Positions 1 through 10,061 are shown, numbered from the stretch's first letter. The stretch: DNA of 64,000 nucleotides from Enterococcus hermanniensis (GCF_001885945.1 NZ_JXKQ01000005.1:177193-241192), one strand, 5' to 3'. Notes: generated by a model not told the origin, from the letters alone. Made by a program: numbers and translations.

Positions 1-2511
1 GAATGTCAGAACTTGACGTTCTAAATACATCAAACGTTCTTCAAGCACGGCATCGTCGGCTTGCAAACGACTTAATGTCGCTGCGATTTCTGAACGTTTA
101 GCTTCCAGCTGATCACTTTCTTCATTCAATTGATGAATCTCTTGATTGATTTGATCCTGCTGTGTTTTCAACTCAACTTGTTGAAATTCTAAGGCTTCTT
201 TTTGAACTTGATAGTCCGTTAAAAAACTTTTCAGCTCTTTTGCTTCATAAGAAAATAAGGATTGCTCTTTTTGTAAACGAGCGTGTTCTGTCTGAATCCG
301 TTCCTCACTACTTTTGGCTTCTTGATAAGCTAAACGTGTTTGCTCGCCTTGTGTTCGCAAGTGTTCGATTGCTTCATTTTGTTCGGTAGTTCGAGTTTGA
401 AGTTCGCGTACCAGTTTTTCTTTGATTTGCAACGCTTGGTTGATTTCTTCGTAACGTTTGGTCCATTCAGCCAATTCATGGCTTTGATTGAATAGATTGC
501 CTCGATTACCTTGTTTAGTAGCACCACCCGTCATTGAACCACCGGCATTCATGACATCGCCGTCTAAAGATACAACACGAACTTGGTAACGCAATTGACG
601 CGCTAATTGGTTCGCACTATTCAAATCTTTAGCAATAACGATTGCCCCCAATAAGTTTTGCATTATCGGTGCGATCATGTCTGGGAATTGGACCAACTCA
701 CTGGCGACCCCAACAAAGCCTTCTATCTCTTTGATTGCTTGGTATTGATGGGCCGCTAAACTACGCGGCTTGATCGTTGTCAACGGTAGGAAAGTTCCCC
801 GACCACTACGTTGTTGTTTTAAAAAAGTAATCCCTTGGCGAGCATCTTTTTCATTTTCCACAATAATATGTTGGGCCGAAGCACCTAAAGCCGTTTCGAT
901 TGCTAAAGTATATTCTGTCGGTACTTCCAACAATTCTGCCACAGCACCAATGATCCCATTCAGCTGATCTTTATGCTGTAAGACACTACGAACCCCTTGA
1001 TAAAATCCACTATAATTTTCTTGAATTTCTTGCAAACTCTTCTGGCGAGCTCGGGCTTGCTGTACTTGGCTCATCAAGTCATACATCGACTGTTGCTCTT
1101 TTTGCAACTGCTGCTGTGTCTTATTTTTGTCTTCTACTGCTTGACGATACTGCGTTTGTTCCGTCGTTAATTGAGCTTCCAATGTTTGCGTTTTGATCTC
1201 AGCATCGGCTTTTTGAGTCAACAAGGCATCTAATTGTGTTTGCAAGGTTTCAAAGCGCGTCACACTTTGTTGATTTTTCGCTGTTTCCTGCGTGTATTGG
1301 CGCTCCAAATATTTTAATTCATTACTGACATTGGCTGACTCTTGCATCAACTCAACATAAGTACCACGTAAATCTTCCAATAATTCTTTAGGTGATTTTT
1401 TGTATTTCTCTGCCTCAAGTGTTAATTGTTGGATTCGCTCGTTCAATGCGACTTTTTCCGCTTGTTTTTCTACTTGTTGTGCTTGGATCAATTGTAGATT
1501 TTTTTCTAATTCTAGCCGTTTCTTTTGTTGTTCGGTTAAATTTTCTCGGTATTCAGCACTCGTTTTTTGGGTATTTTTAGAACGCTCGCTCAGTAGTTCT
1601 ATGCGGCCTTCTGCTTGTTTCAGCGCTTCTGACAAATGTAATAGTTGTTGTTGTCCCGTTTCTAATTGTTCATCCAAGGCCCCACGCTGTGCGCGTAAGC
1701 GGCCTAACTGATTTTCTGTTTGTTGGATAAAACGACTTTTTTCTTCGATCGTTTTAGACAATGACTCAAAATCAGATTTTGAAGTGTCCCATTTCGTGCG
1801 CGTTTGCTTGACCTTTGCGACCGTCAAACTAATGTCCGTAGTCGTCAATTCTGCTTTAAGTTTCAAAAACTCCTTTGCCGCTTCACTCTGAGCCGCCAAA
1901 GGAGTCAGCTGATCTTCTAATTCATAAATAATATCTTGCACACGACTCAAATTGTCTTCTGTTTCGAACAATTTTTGTTCTGCTTTACGTTTTCGTTGCT
2001 TATATTTGAGCACACCCGCTGCTTCTTCAAAAATTCCACGACGATCTTCTGGTTTACTCGCAAAAATGGCTTCAACTTTCCCTTGCGAAATAATCGAAAA
2101 TGATTCTTTGCCAAGTCCAGAATCCATAAAAAGGTCCTGGATATCTTTTAATCGACACGCTTTTTTATTGATAAAGAAATCACTCTCACCCGTCCGACGG
2201 TAGCGACGAGTGACACTAATTTCACTAAATGCTAATGGTAAGTAGTGGTCGGTATTGTCTAAAACGACAGTTACCTCTGCTAGATTCAACTGTTTACGAG
2301 AATCAGAACCAGCAAAGATAATGTCTGGCATCTTCCCACCGCGCAAACTTTTAGCCGATTGCTCACCTAAAACCCAGCGAATCGCTTCAGTAATATTACT
2401 TTTACCACTACCATTTGGTCCGATAACCGCTGTAACACCTTTTTCAAATTCGATTTTTGTTCGATCCGCAAAAGATTTAAAACCAGCGATCTCAATTCGT
2501 TTTAAATACAA
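1..2511 (-). CDS. smc: Chromosome segregation protein SMC (C-terminus cut by window edge)
   Basis: ATPase core of the bacterial condensin Smc-ScpAB, which loads on and organises the chromosome. The first 837 codons of an expected roughly 1,190 are present; the C-terminal coil and the ABC-signature half of the head lie beyond the left edge. Visible parts are the N-terminal head with Walker A GPNGSGKSN near residue 30, a long Gln/Glu/Lys-rich coiled coil (about 170-500), a hinge (about 505-670, with a glycine-rich DGDVMNAGGSMTGG stretch near its end) and the returning coil. I place the start at a TTG (2511) because AGGAGGA lies just upstream at 2517-2523 and translation begins LYLKRIEIAGFKSF, the usual SMC start; no ATG fits. 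It follows rnc by 35 nt, as in many Firmicutes, so the two are probably co-transcribed. Confidence 0.95.
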   Translation of the reverse strand, partial: MYLKRIEIAGFKSFADRTKIEFEKGVTAVIGPNGSGKSNITEAIRWVLGEQSAKSLRGGKMPDIIFAGSDSRKQLNLAEVTVVLDNTDHYLPLAFSEISVTRRYRRTGESDFFINKKACRLKDIQDLFMDSGLGKESFSIISQGKVEAIFASKPEDRRGIFEEAAGVLKYKQRKRKAEQKLFETEDNLSRVQDIIYELEDQLTPLAAQSEAAKEFLKLKAELTTTDISLTVAKVKQTRTKWDTSKSDFESLSKTIEEKSRFIQQTENQLGRLRAQRGALDEQLETGQQQLLHLSEALKQAEGRIELLSERSKNTQKTSAEYRENLTEQQKKRLELEKNLQLIQAQQVEKQAEKVALNERIQQLTLEAEKYKKSPKELLEDLRGTYVELMQESANVSNELKYLERQYTQETAKNQQSVTRFETLQTQLDALLTQKADAEIKTQTLEAQLTTEQTQYRQAVEDKNKTQQQLQKEQQSMYDLMSQVQQARARQKSLQEIQENYSGFYQGVRSVLQHKDQLNGIIGAVAELLEVPTEYTLAIETALGASAQHIIVENEKDARQGITFLKQQRSGRGTFLPLTTIKPRSLAAHQYQAIKEIEGFVGVASELVQFPDMIAPIMQNLLGAIVIAKDLNSANQLARQLRYQVRVVSLDGDVMNAGGSMTGGATKQGNRGNLFNQSHELAEWTKRYEEINQALQIKEKLVRELQTRTTEQNEAIEHLRTQGEQTRLAYQEAKSSEERIQTEHARLQKEQSLFSYEAKELKSFLTDYQVQKEALEFQQVELKTQQDQINQEIHQLNEESDQLEAKRSEIAATLSRLQADDAVLEERLMYLERQVLTF

Positions 2512-2546
2512 AATGTTCCTCCTAAAATTCCACTAGGAAATTCATG

Positions 2547-3242
2547 CTATTTGGCAGCGAGTTTGTGTAATGCTTTTTCGGCTGCATCTTGTTCCGCCAA
2601 TTTTTTAGATTTTCCTTGCCCCGTACCGATCAATTGATCATCTGAATAGACGTCGATGGTAAAAATACGTTCATGGGCCGGACCTTCTTCATTGACTAAG
2701 CGATACTCGATTGTGACATCGCCACTTTTTTGTAAGACTTCTTGCAAACGTGTTTTGTGGTCCATCTCACGCGTAAAGTCTCCCGCTTCAATTCTAGGGA
2801 AAACTACGGTTTTGATAAAGCTTAACGCAGCTTCATATCCTTGATCTAAGTATAGTGCACCTAAGAATGATTCAAACAGGTCGCATAACAACGCTGCGCG
2901 CTGACGTCCACCTGAATTTTCTTCCCCTTTACCTAACATGATATATTGGTCAAAGTGACATTCTTTGGCGAATTTAGACAAACTTTCTTCCCGTACGATC
3001 GCTGAACGTAAGCGTGTCAAACGACCTTCAGGTAATGTTGGGTAATGATGATACAAATAGTCCGATACTTGAATTTCTAAGACAGCATCCCCTAAAAATT
3101 CTAACCGTTCATTATCTGAGATATTCATATTACGGTGTTCATTCACATAAGATGAGTGGGTAAACGCCTGCTCCAATAAGTTCACATCGTGAAAGACGAT
3201 GCCATAGTTTTCTTTCAATTCATTTATCAACTGTGTATCCAT
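2547..3242 (-). CDS. rnc: Ribonuclease III
   Basis: Double-strand-specific endoribonuclease that processes rRNA precursors and structured mRNAs. The 231-residue length is normal. The catalytic signature NERLEFLGDAVLE is at residues 44-56 and a C-terminal double-stranded RNA binding domain spans about 158-228, ending with KKLAEQDAAEKAL. The ATG start is preceded by AAGGAATGAG. It sits upstream of smc with a 35 nt gap. It is transcribed away from the plus-strand hydrolase at 3406, so the 160 nt between them must hold both promoters. Confidence 0.97.
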   Translation of the reverse strand: MDTQLINELKENYGIVFHDVNLLEQAFTHSSYVNEHRNMNISDNERLEFLGDAVLEIQVSDYLYHHYPTLPEGRLTRLRSAIVREESLSKFAKECHFDQYIMLGKGEENSGGRQRAALLCDLFESFLGALYLDQGYEAALSFIKTVVFPRIEAGDFTREMDHKTRLQEVLQKSGDVTIEYRLVNEEGPAHERIFTIDVYSDDQLIGTGQGKSKKLAEQDAAEKALHKLAAK

Positions 3243-3405
3243 GGGCTCATTCCTTTTTTTGAGATTTCCATCACGCCTTATTATACTGTTTTTTTACTAA
3301 TTTTTAAATCAGAAGTCATGAACATAGCAAATTTTCAACCTTTGGCTAACTTTTGCGAATCAAAAATTCGTGTTAAAGTAAACAAAAAACTTTGGAGGGC
3401 TGTTG

Positions 3406-3909
3406 ATGGAAACTACTTCTGACGCATTACTAGTGATTGATTTACAAAAGGGTGTCTGTTATGGCGATCAAACAATTGACCAGCTATCTACATTGATTAC
3501 TTTAGTGAACCAACGAATCGAGACCTATCGAGAACAGAGAAAATCGATTATTTTTATTCAGCATTGCGATCTGGATCTGCCTTTTCAATCGGCAGCTTGG
3601 GAAATTCTTACTGACTTGAAGCGCAAAGAAACGGATTTTATCATCCAAAAAACACATGCAAATGCTTTTTATCAGACTGATCTCCAACTGCTATTACAAG
3701 CTCATCAGATCAGTAGTCTTGAAATTTGCGGGGCCCAAACTGAATTTTGTGTCGATACGACCATCAAATTCGCGCATGGTTTAGGGTACCACTTGAGCAT
3801 GAAACGAGGTGCATCCACGACCTATGATAATTCTTTTCTAAGTGCAGCAGAGACGATCGCTTTTTATGAAACTATTTGGGCGCAACGCTTTTTACACTTT
3901 ATTGAATGA
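3406..3909 (+). CDS. Isochorismatase/nicotinamidase-family cysteine hydrolase
   Basis: A 167-residue alpha/beta hydrolase of the isochorismatase superfamily. The expected catalytic triad is visible: Asp in ALLVIDLQKGV near the N-terminus, Lys in the IIQKTHANAF segment, and the nucleophilic Cys in ICGAQTEFCVDTT. Family members hydrolyse nicotinamide, N-carbamoyl compounds or isochorismate; the substrate here cannot be read from sequence. The start is the ATG at 3406, with GGAGGG six bases upstream; a TTG directly before it is a poorer choice. It is a single-gene unit between rnc and acpP, closed by the terminator at 3922-3947, with no biosynthetic neighbour to reveal its role. Confidence 0.85.
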   Translation: METTSDALLVIDLQKGVCYGDQTIDQLSTLITLVNQRIETYREQRKSIIFIQHCDLDLPFQSAAWEILTDLKRKETDFIIQKTHANAFYQTDLQLLLQAHQISSLEICGAQTEFCVDTTIKFAHGLGYHLSMKRGASTTYDNSFLSAAETIAFYETIWAQRFLHFIE

Positions 3910-3921
3910 TCGAGTATAACT

Positions 3922-3947
3922 AAAAAAGACCTAGCTAGGTCTTTTTT
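3922..3947. terminator. Bidirectional intrinsic terminator
   Basis: A perfect palindrome GACCTAGCTAGGTC flanked by six A and six T ends both the plus-strand hydrolase and the minus-strand acpP transcript. Confidence 0.85.
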
Positions 3948-3960
3948 AAATAAAACAAAG

Positions 3961-3993
3961 GGCGCAACGAACAATTCGCTGCGCCTCTTTTTA
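3961..3993. terminator. Intrinsic terminator downstream of acpP
   Basis: The stem GGCGCA-a-CGAA pairs with TTCG-c-TGCGCC around a short loop. T-rich sequence follows on the plus strand and a looser T-rich stretch on the minus strand, so it probably serves acpP together with the neighbouring palindrome. Confidence 0.7.
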
Positions 3994-4245
3994 TTAAGCT
4001 TTGTCGTTTTGCATAATGTAATCAACTGCAGCTCCAACAGTTCCAATTTTTTCAGCATCATCATCAGAGATTTCAGTTCCGAATTCATCTTCTAATTCTA
4101 AAACGAATTCCATGATACTGATTGAATCTGCATTTAAGTCATCTTTGATACTCAATCCAAGAGTCACTTTATCTTCATCAATTTCAAAGTGATTTGAAAT
4201 TATTTCAGCAACTTTGCTAAATACTTCTTCACGAGTCAACAACAT
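3994..4245 (-). CDS. acpP: Acyl carrier protein linked to plsX
   Basis: Small acidic carrier (about 80 residues) that holds acyl chains on a 4'-phosphopantetheine arm attached to Ser41 in the motif LNADSISIMEF. It follows plsX by 115 nt on the same strand. In E. faecalis the ACP beside plsX is the auxiliary AcpB, which takes up chains from exogenous fatty acids, while the synthesis ACP lies in the fab cluster; by position this gene matches AcpB. This is inference, since the fab locus is not in the window. The start is uncertain: the ATG at 4245 is only three bases from GGAGG, whereas the following TTG codons at 4242 or 4239 have better spacing and would give an 82- or 81-residue protein. Confidence 0.93.
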   Translation of the reverse strand: MLLTREEVFSKVAEIISNHFEIDEDKVTLGLSIKDDLNADSISIMEFVLELEDEFGTEISDDDAEKIGTVGAAVDYIMQNDKA

Positions 4246-4360
4246 TCACCTCCACTTGATCAACTAATACTTGGGTATGTTTTTTTCTAAAAGGGCACAA
4301 CTCATTTTACTGATGTTTGTTCCCTTTGTCCACCTTTTTCAGAAATCTACAAAGACTGTC

Positions 4361-5359
4361 TTAGGCTTGGTGGGTTTCAAAAAAATTAACTGATTGGCCC
4401 ACGACATCTGTTTCTAACATTAGATGGATTTGGTCAATCGTATTGGCGACAGCTTCTGGTCCAGTCGACCCATGAGTTTTGATAACCGGTGCTTTAAGAC
4501 CAAATAACACTGCACCGCCGTGAGCAGAATAATCTAGTTTGTCTTTCAAGCCATAAAGCGTATCTTTCAACATTACAGCACCCAGTTTTCCTTTTACGCC
4601 GGCATCGTTGATACTGCCCTTTAATAGCGTCATCAAACCCATCGCGGTTCCCTCGATAGTTTTCAAGACTGCATTTCCTGTAAAGCCATCTGTCACTACG
4701 ACATCGGCTACACCATTTAATAATTCACGCGCTTCGACATTTCCAACGAAATTGATGCTTTCTTCTGCTTGTAATAATTTAAAGGCTTCTTTGGTCAACT
4801 CACTGCCTTTTGTTTCTTCTGTTCCATTGTTTAAAAGCCCCACGCGAGGGTTTTCGATTCCACGAACATGTTTTGCATAAAAAGAACCTAAGATTGCATA
4901 TTGGTGAAGATGCTCTGCTTTGTTTTCTGCATTTGCTCCTAAATCCAGCATATCAAATCCTTCTGTTCCGTTTAGCACAGGTAAAGTTGACATCAAGCCT
5001 GGACGCTCAATCCCTTTAATCCGACCGATTACAAATAGTCCCGCCGCTAATAGTGCACCCGTGTTCCCAGCAGAAAAAATAGCATCGGCATTCCCATCTT
5101 TGACTGCTTGGGCTGCTAAGACCATTGAGGCATTCTTTTTACGACGAATCGCTCTCACTGGTTCATCATCACTATTGATTTTTTCATCCGTATGGATAAT
5201 CGTAATATTTTTTTCATTAGTTAAATATTGGCGGATCGCATCTTCTTTTCCATATAATTGAAATTCAATCTCTGGATGTTTCTTTTGTGCTAGCATCACA
5301 CCTTCTACAATAGCTTGTGGCGCGAAATCTCCGCCCATTGTATCTACAGCAATTCTCAT
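4361..5359 (-). CDS. plsX: Phosphate acyltransferase PlsX
   Basis: Converts acyl-ACP and phosphate to acyl-phosphate, the donor for PlsY in the first step of phosphatidic acid synthesis; it is a peripheral membrane enzyme. The 332-residue length is standard. The N-terminal [14 protein letters not shown] and internal [12 protein letters not shown] are family hallmarks, as is [20 protein letters not shown] precedes the ATG. The gene lies between recG and the ACP, with fakA further upstream, so enzymes that make (FakA pathway) and consume (PlsX/ACP) acyl-phosphate are grouped. Confidence 0.97.
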   Translation of the reverse strand: MRIAVDTMGGDFAPQAIVEGVMLAQKKHPEIEFQLYGKEDAIRQYLTNEKNITIIHTDEKINSDDEPVRAIRRKKNASMVLAAQAVKDGNADAIFSAGNTGALLAAGLFVIGRIKGIERPGLMSTLPVLNGTEGFDMLDLGANAENKAEHLHQYAILGSFYAKHVRGIENPRVGLLNNGTEETKGSELTKEAFKLLQAEESINFVGNVEARELLNGVADVVVTDGFTGNAVLKTIEGTAMGLMTLLKGSINDAGVKGKLGAVMLKDTLYGLKDKLDYSAHGGAVLFGLKAPVIKTHGSTGPEAVANTIDQIHLMLETDVVGQSVNFFETHQA

Positions 5360-5507
5360 GAAAAAACTCTCTCCTTTTTTCGTTTCAATGTATTTATTTC
5401 CGCAAGCGAAAAAATATATTTATAATTGACGTTCAACAGGAACTCTTCAGGACAACTTGATCCCTACTATTCGATTGTATCATTTTTTTACCCCAACCAG
5501 TATAGCA

Positions 5508-7541
5508 TTAGTCAAAGTAGGTTTCACCTGTTTCAGTAGGTTTAAGCATCTTAGCTAATGGAGCAAAAGCTGGGTCTGCTCGCCAATCCTCTAATTGCCA
5601 AATTTGATTGGCTTCATCTCGAGCAACTTCTAAAACATTTGCATCATTAACCAAGTCAGCGATTATAAATTGTGGTAATCCTGATTGACGAAAACCAAAG
5701 ACTTCTCCAGGCCCACGTAATTCTAAATCTTTTTCACTTAAAATAAAACCATTATTGGTTTCTGTCATAATTTTCATTCGTTCTTTACCCATTTCATTCT
5801 TAGGGCTAGCAACTAAAATACAGTAAGAAGCATCCGATCCTCGACCTACACGACCACGTAATTGGTGCAGTTGAGCTAAACCGAAACGATCCGCATCCAT
5901 AATAAACATCACTGTCGCATTTGGCACATTCACTCCAACTTCGATGACTGTAGTAGAAACTAAAATCTGACTTTGATTGTCTTTAAATTCTTCCATGATT
6001 GTTTCTTTTTCTGCATTTTTCATCTTACCGTGTAAGAGACTAACTTGATAATTTGGGGCGTAATACTCACTCAGATGCTCATAGATTTCCGTCGCATTTT
6101 TCACATCCAATGCTTCAGATTCTTCGATCAATGGACAAATTACATACAATTGATGGCCTGCCTGTAATTCCAGTTTTGCCCAATCTAAAGTATGTTCTAA
6201 TTGTTTCGGTTTGATCCAACTAGTTTTGATTGGAATCCGACCAGCCGGCATTTGATCAATCACCGAGACGTCCATCTCCCCATAAGCTGTGATAGCTAAG
6301 GTTCGGGGAATCGGTGTTGCCGTCATGAACAAAACATCTGGATGCAAGCCTTTTTCTCTTAGTACTCGCCGTTGATTCACACCAAAGCGATGCTGTTCAT
6401 CCGTAATGACTAGGCCTAGCTTTTTAAACTGAACATCGTCTTGAATCAATGCATGCGTTCCTACGATCACGTCGATTTCACCATTTTGCAACCCTGCTAA
6501 AATTGCTCGTCGTTCTTTGGTTTTAGTTGATCCGGTCAATAAAGCAACTCGCAGCTCTAAAGGATCGAATAACTGTGTCAAACTTTCTAGATGTTGTTGC
6601 GCTAAAATTTCAGTCGGAACCATCAGTGCTCCTTGAAAACCGGCTGTCATCGTAGCGTATAACGCAATTGCGGCAACAACAGTTTTACCACTACCTACAT
6701 CACCTTGCAACAATCGCTGCATATGTTTTTGACTACGCAAATCATAACAGATCTCATTCGTCACACGCTTTTGAGCATCCGTTAATTCGAAAGGTAATGT
6801 TTGCGTGAACCTTTTTAGGCGTTCCACATCATAACGGATCGCTAAGCCATTTTTTTCGCTCCGCTCACTTTTTTTCAATCCTTGCATCCGCATTTGGAAT
6901 AAGAAAAATTCTTCAAAGACCACGCGCCGTTTTGCTTGATGACTTTCGGCTGGATTTTTAGGAAAGTGCATCGCACGCATCGCCTGTTTTCTTGGCAGTA
7001 AACGATACTTTTCTAACAGATAATCCGGTAGATTTTCTGGTACTTGATCCCCAAATTTTTCAAAAGCTACCTTAATCAAATCTACTAGTGTACTTTGACG
7101 AATCGATTTCGTCACGTGATAGATTGGGGCATATTCTTCTGTTTGTTTTCCCCCTAGAATCTTCATTCCATTCATTGATTTTCGTTTTGCATCCCATTTT
7201 CCATAGACAGCTAATTCTTCCCCAACTTCGATTTTTTCTTTCAAGTAAGGTTGATTAAAAAAAGAAACCATGAAGACTGCATGATCTTGCATCATCCGAA
7301 ATTGCAAACGGCTTTTCTTATAACCGAAGCGACTAACGACCGGTGCAGAGACGATTACACCTTTTAACGTTACCTTTTCTTGATCATTGATTTCCAATAA
7401 ATTCTTTTCTTGGATATCTTCATAGCGAAAAGGGTAATAGCTCAACAGATCCTCGACTGTCAAAATACCCAATTCCGCCAATGTCTGGACGCGTTTAGGA
7501 CCGACACCTGGCAACACTGAAACAGCTTCTTGAATCCCCAT
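5508..7541 (-). CDS. recG: ATP-dependent DNA helicase RecG
   Basis: Superfamily 2 helicase that regresses stalled replication forks and branch-migrates Holliday junctions. Domains in order: N-terminal wedge with an OB fold (about 1-250, starting with an HhH-like VLPGVGPKRVQTL), helicase core with Walker A QGDVGSGKT and DEQH box (ITDEQHRFG), a second RecA lobe with QLRGRVGRG, and a short C-terminal tail. The start is ATG 7541 (677 residues, the usual length) because GAGGAGGGG lies directly upstream; a start seven codons earlier would place this ribosome-binding site inside the gene. It is 122 nt downstream of fakA. Confidence 0.97.
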   Translation of the reverse strand: MGIQEAVSVLPGVGPKRVQTLAELGILTVEDLLSYYPFRYEDIQEKNLLEINDQEKVTLKGVIVSAPVVSRFGYKKSRLQFRMMQDHAVFMVSFFNQPYLKEKIEVGEELAVYGKWDAKRKSMNGMKILGGKQTEEYAPIYHVTKSIRQSTLVDLIKVAFEKFGDQVPENLPDYLLEKYRLLPRKQAMRAMHFPKNPAESHQAKRRVVFEEFFLFQMRMQGLKKSERSEKNGLAIRYDVERLKRFTQTLPFELTDAQKRVTNEICYDLRSQKHMQRLLQGDVGSGKTVVAAIALYATMTAGFQGALMVPTEILAQQHLESLTQLFDPLELRVALLTGSTKTKERRAILAGLQNGEIDVIVGTHALIQDDVQFKKLGLVITDEQHRFGVNQRRVLREKGLHPDVLFMTATPIPRTLAITAYGEMDVSVIDQMPAGRIPIKTSWIKPKQLEHTLDWAKLELQAGHQLYVICPLIEESEALDVKNATEIYEHLSEYYAPNYQVSLLHGKMKNAEKETIMEEFKDNQSQILVSTTVIEVGVNVPNATVMFIMDADRFGLAQLHQLRGRVGRGSDASYCILVASPKNEMGKERMKIMTETNNGFILSEKDLELRGPGEVFGFRQSGLPQFIIADLVNDANVLEVARDEANQIWQLEDWRADPAFAPLAKMLKPTETGETYFD

Positions 7542-7663
7542 AATTCCCCTCCTCTCTTTCATTTTTATAACGATACACGCGTATTTTTCGTAGCAAAATT
7601 AACAAAAGGAGCGCACCAATTTTATTGGCCCACTCCCTTTTTCGTTCATTCGTTCTATTTTTA

Positions 7664-9346
7664 TTATTCTGCTGAAAGTAAGTATGGATAAACTGGTTGA
7701 TTTCCTTCATGGATCTCAACTTCTAAATCTGGATAGCTTGCCACTAACATTTCACTGATTTTTTCAGCTTCAGCTTGATCGCCATCTTCACCTACGATGA
7801 TCGTGATGATTTCGATATCTTCATTGATCATTTTATTTAACGTATCAAGGGTTGTTTGGTATTGATCTGGTTCAGAAAGAACAATTCTCCCATCGATCAT
7901 GCCTAAGAAATCACCTTCATGAATTTCAACGCCATCGATCGACGTATCGCGAATCGCGTGCGTGATTTGACCACTGACCACTGATTCCAACATCTCTGTC
8001 ATCGCTGTTTTATTGTCTTCCAAGCTTTGCTCCCCATTAAAGGCTAACATTGCTGTCATCCCTTGAGAGACGGTCTTACTTGGTACGACTGCTACAGGAA
8101 TCTCAGAAACTTCTGCTGCTTGATCTGCCGCCATGAAAATATTCTTATTATTCGGTAGTACGACTACTTGATCAGCATTGACTTCTTTGATTGCTTTCAA
8201 GATATCTTCAGTACTTGGATTCATCGTTTGTCCGCCACTGATAACATAATCAGCACCTAGACTCTTGAACAGCTCTTGAACCCCTTCACCAGCTGCGATC
8301 GCAATCACAGCAAATGGTTTACGTTCAGCAGGAGTCGCTTCGAAAGCAGTAACTTCTTCATCATGTTCCAAAATTGTTTCGTGTTGTAGACGCATATTAT
8401 CTACTTTAATTTTGATTAACGCACCAAATTTTTGGCCGTAGTTCATGACTTCCCCTGGATGTTCCGTATGTACATGGACTTTTACGATTTCTTCATCATT
8501 AACAACTAATAATGAATCACCGATACCATCTAAATAATTACGGAAAGTATCATAGTCGAAGGTACTATCAACAGTCGGGCCTTCACCAAGACGAACCATG
8601 ATTTCTGTACAATACCCAAAAGTGATATCTTCTGTCGCTAATTGACCTTGGACACTGCGATGATGTTCTGCATTGACCATTTCATCCATTTCAGCTGGAC
8701 TTGGTTCATACGTATCATCAGCTTGGAAGTCACCTGTTAAGGCACTTAAAAAACCTTCATAAATGAACAATAAACCTTGACCGCCACTATCGACTACGCC
8801 AACTTCTTTCAAAACTGGCAACATATCAGGCGTTTTGTCTAATGCTTTTTTACCAAATTTTACAACGTCTGTCATCACTTCGATCACATCGTCTGTTTGT
8901 TTTGCTTTGCGCTCACCAGCTTTTGCTGATTCACGTGCAACCGTTAGAATCGTACCTTCTACGGGTTTCATCACTGCTTTATAGGCAGTTTCTACACCAT
9001 GAACCAATGCTTTAGCTAAATCTTCTGCATTTAGTGTTTCAACATCTAAAATAGCTTTAGAAAATCCACGGAATAATTGTGACAAGATAACGCCAGAATT
9101 TCCGCGCGCGCCCATCAACAAACCTTTCGCTAAGACATTCGCTAATTCTCCAACTTTTTCTGAAGCAGAATTGACCACGGCAGTTGCACCGCTAGTCATT
9201 GATAAGTTCATGTTGGTACCAGTATCGCCATCCGGCACTGGGAATACATTTAATGAATTGACATACTCTGCATTAACTTGCAGACGTTTAGCGCCAGCCT
9301 CAATCATCTCTTGAAATTGACTTGCGCTGATTTCTGTTACCTTCAC
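7664..9346 (-). CDS. fakA: Fatty acid kinase subunit FakA (YloV/DhaL family)
   Basis: ATP-binding subunit that phosphorylates fatty acids held by a FakB protein, giving acyl-phosphate for phospholipid synthesis. The 560 residues comprise an N-terminal DhaL domain with the metal-binding NVFPVPDGDTGTNMN motif, a middle domain and a C-terminal DegV/FakB-like region. The start is a GTG at 9346, nine bases after AAGGAGG; the ATG between them is followed at once by TAA and cannot be the start. It follows the Asp23/YloU gene by 29 nt, the standard pairing in Firmicutes. No fakB is seen here. Confidence 0.94.
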   Translation of the reverse strand: MKVTEISASQFQEMIEAGAKRLQVNAEYVNSLNVFPVPDGDTGTNMNLSMTSGATAVVNSASEKVGELANVLAKGLLMGARGNSGVILSQLFRGFSKAILDVETLNAEDLAKALVHGVETAYKAVMKPVEGTILTVARESAKAGERKAKQTDDVIEVMTDVVKFGKKALDKTPDMLPVLKEVGVVDSGGQGLLFIYEGFLSALTGDFQADDTYEPSPAEMDEMVNAEHHRSVQGQLATEDITFGYCTEIMVRLGEGPTVDSTFDYDTFRNYLDGIGDSLLVVNDEEIVKVHVHTEHPGEVMNYGQKFGALIKIKVDNMRLQHETILEHDEEVTAFEATPAERKPFAVIAIAAGEGVQELFKSLGADYVISGGQTMNPSTEDILKAIKEVNADQVVVLPNNKNIFMAADQAAEVSEIPVAVVPSKTVSQGMTAMLAFNGEQSLEDNKTAMTEMLESVVSGQITHAIRDTSIDGVEIHEGDFLGMIDGRIVLSEPDQYQTTLDTLNKMINEDIEIITIIVGEDGDQAEAEKISEMLVASYPDLEVEIHEGNQPVYPYLLSAE

Positions 9347-9375
9347 TTACATAGTCCTCCTTAAGAACACTGCCT

Positions 9376-9738
9376 TTAGTCTGGCAGAACACGCACACCT
9401 TGAACGTACACATTCACTGAATTAGCTGTAACTCCAAGCATCGTTTCTAAATTATATTTTACTTTTTCTTGAACATTACGAGATACTTCGGAAATTTTTG
9501 TACCGTAGCTGACAATTGTATAAACGTCAACTGCGATGCCATTTTCTTCTTGACGTATAACAACGCCGCGTGAATAGTTTTCTTTTCTTAAAATCTCTGT
9601 GATATTATCTTTAATTTGATTTTTGCTAGCCATACCGACGATACCAAACACGTCAGTAACTGCACCGCCGACAACCGTCGCGATGACATCGTTTGAAATT
9701 TCGATCATACCAGTCTGTGTATTGATTTTCACAGCCAT
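9376..9738 (-). CDS. Asp23/Gls24 family protein (YloU type)
   Basis: A 120-residue DUF322/Asp23 protein. Typical family segments are visible: IEISNDVIATVVGGAVTDVFG at the start (17 residues in, a predicted beta-alpha unit), IAVDVYTIVSYGTKI, and the C-terminal NVYVQGVRVLPD. Members are small cell-envelope-associated proteins of unclear biochemical role. It is the first gene of the pair with fakA and is divergent from rpmB. A possible promoter upstream, TTGTCG with TATAGT, has a long 19-base spacer. Confidence 0.9.
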   Translation of the reverse strand: MAVKINTQTGMIEISNDVIATVVGGAVTDVFGIVGMASKNQIKDNITEILRKENYSRGVVIRQEENGIAVDVYTIVSYGTKISEVSRNVQEKVKYNLETMLGVTANSVNVYVQGVRVLPD

Positions 9739-10061
9739 AGTTGTTAGCCTCCTTAAATAGGCCTAATTGCCCATTTTTTCTACTATAACAGTTTATCATA
9801 GCCCTACGACAAATAAAAGAAAGTTTCATTGCGATTTATTGATAAGACCTTCTTATCTCTCACACAATCTTTCTTCTTGCTCTTTAAGTATTTGCAACTT
9901 TTCAAAGTCTTTACGCTAACAGAGTATAATTTAACCGTAAATGCCTTGAATGTCAATCTTTATAGAAAATTCCTCTTGCTAAATCCAATGAAATGTGATA
10001 AGTTATTTTAGTATGAGCCAAAGAAGCGCTCCAACATGAAGGCAAAAGGAGGAAACATCAC
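9739..10061. other. Divergent intergenic region between asp23-like gene and rpmB
   Basis: This 323 nt stretch is AT-rich and holds the outward promoters of both flanking genes, including a good one for rpmB at 9976-10004. I see no gene: short open frames on the plus strand lack ribosome-binding sites and run across the promoter. No convincing structured RNA was found. Confidence 0.6.
9976..10004 (+). promoter_or_regulatory. Promoter of rpmB
   Basis: TTGCTA and TAAGTT are separated by 17 bases and lie about 57 bases before the rpmB start. Confidence 0.6.

Noticed and set aside
9829..10011. 60-codon frame before rpmB
   Set aside because: Low-complexity Phe/Leu reading that spans the rpmB promoter; no ribosome-binding site.
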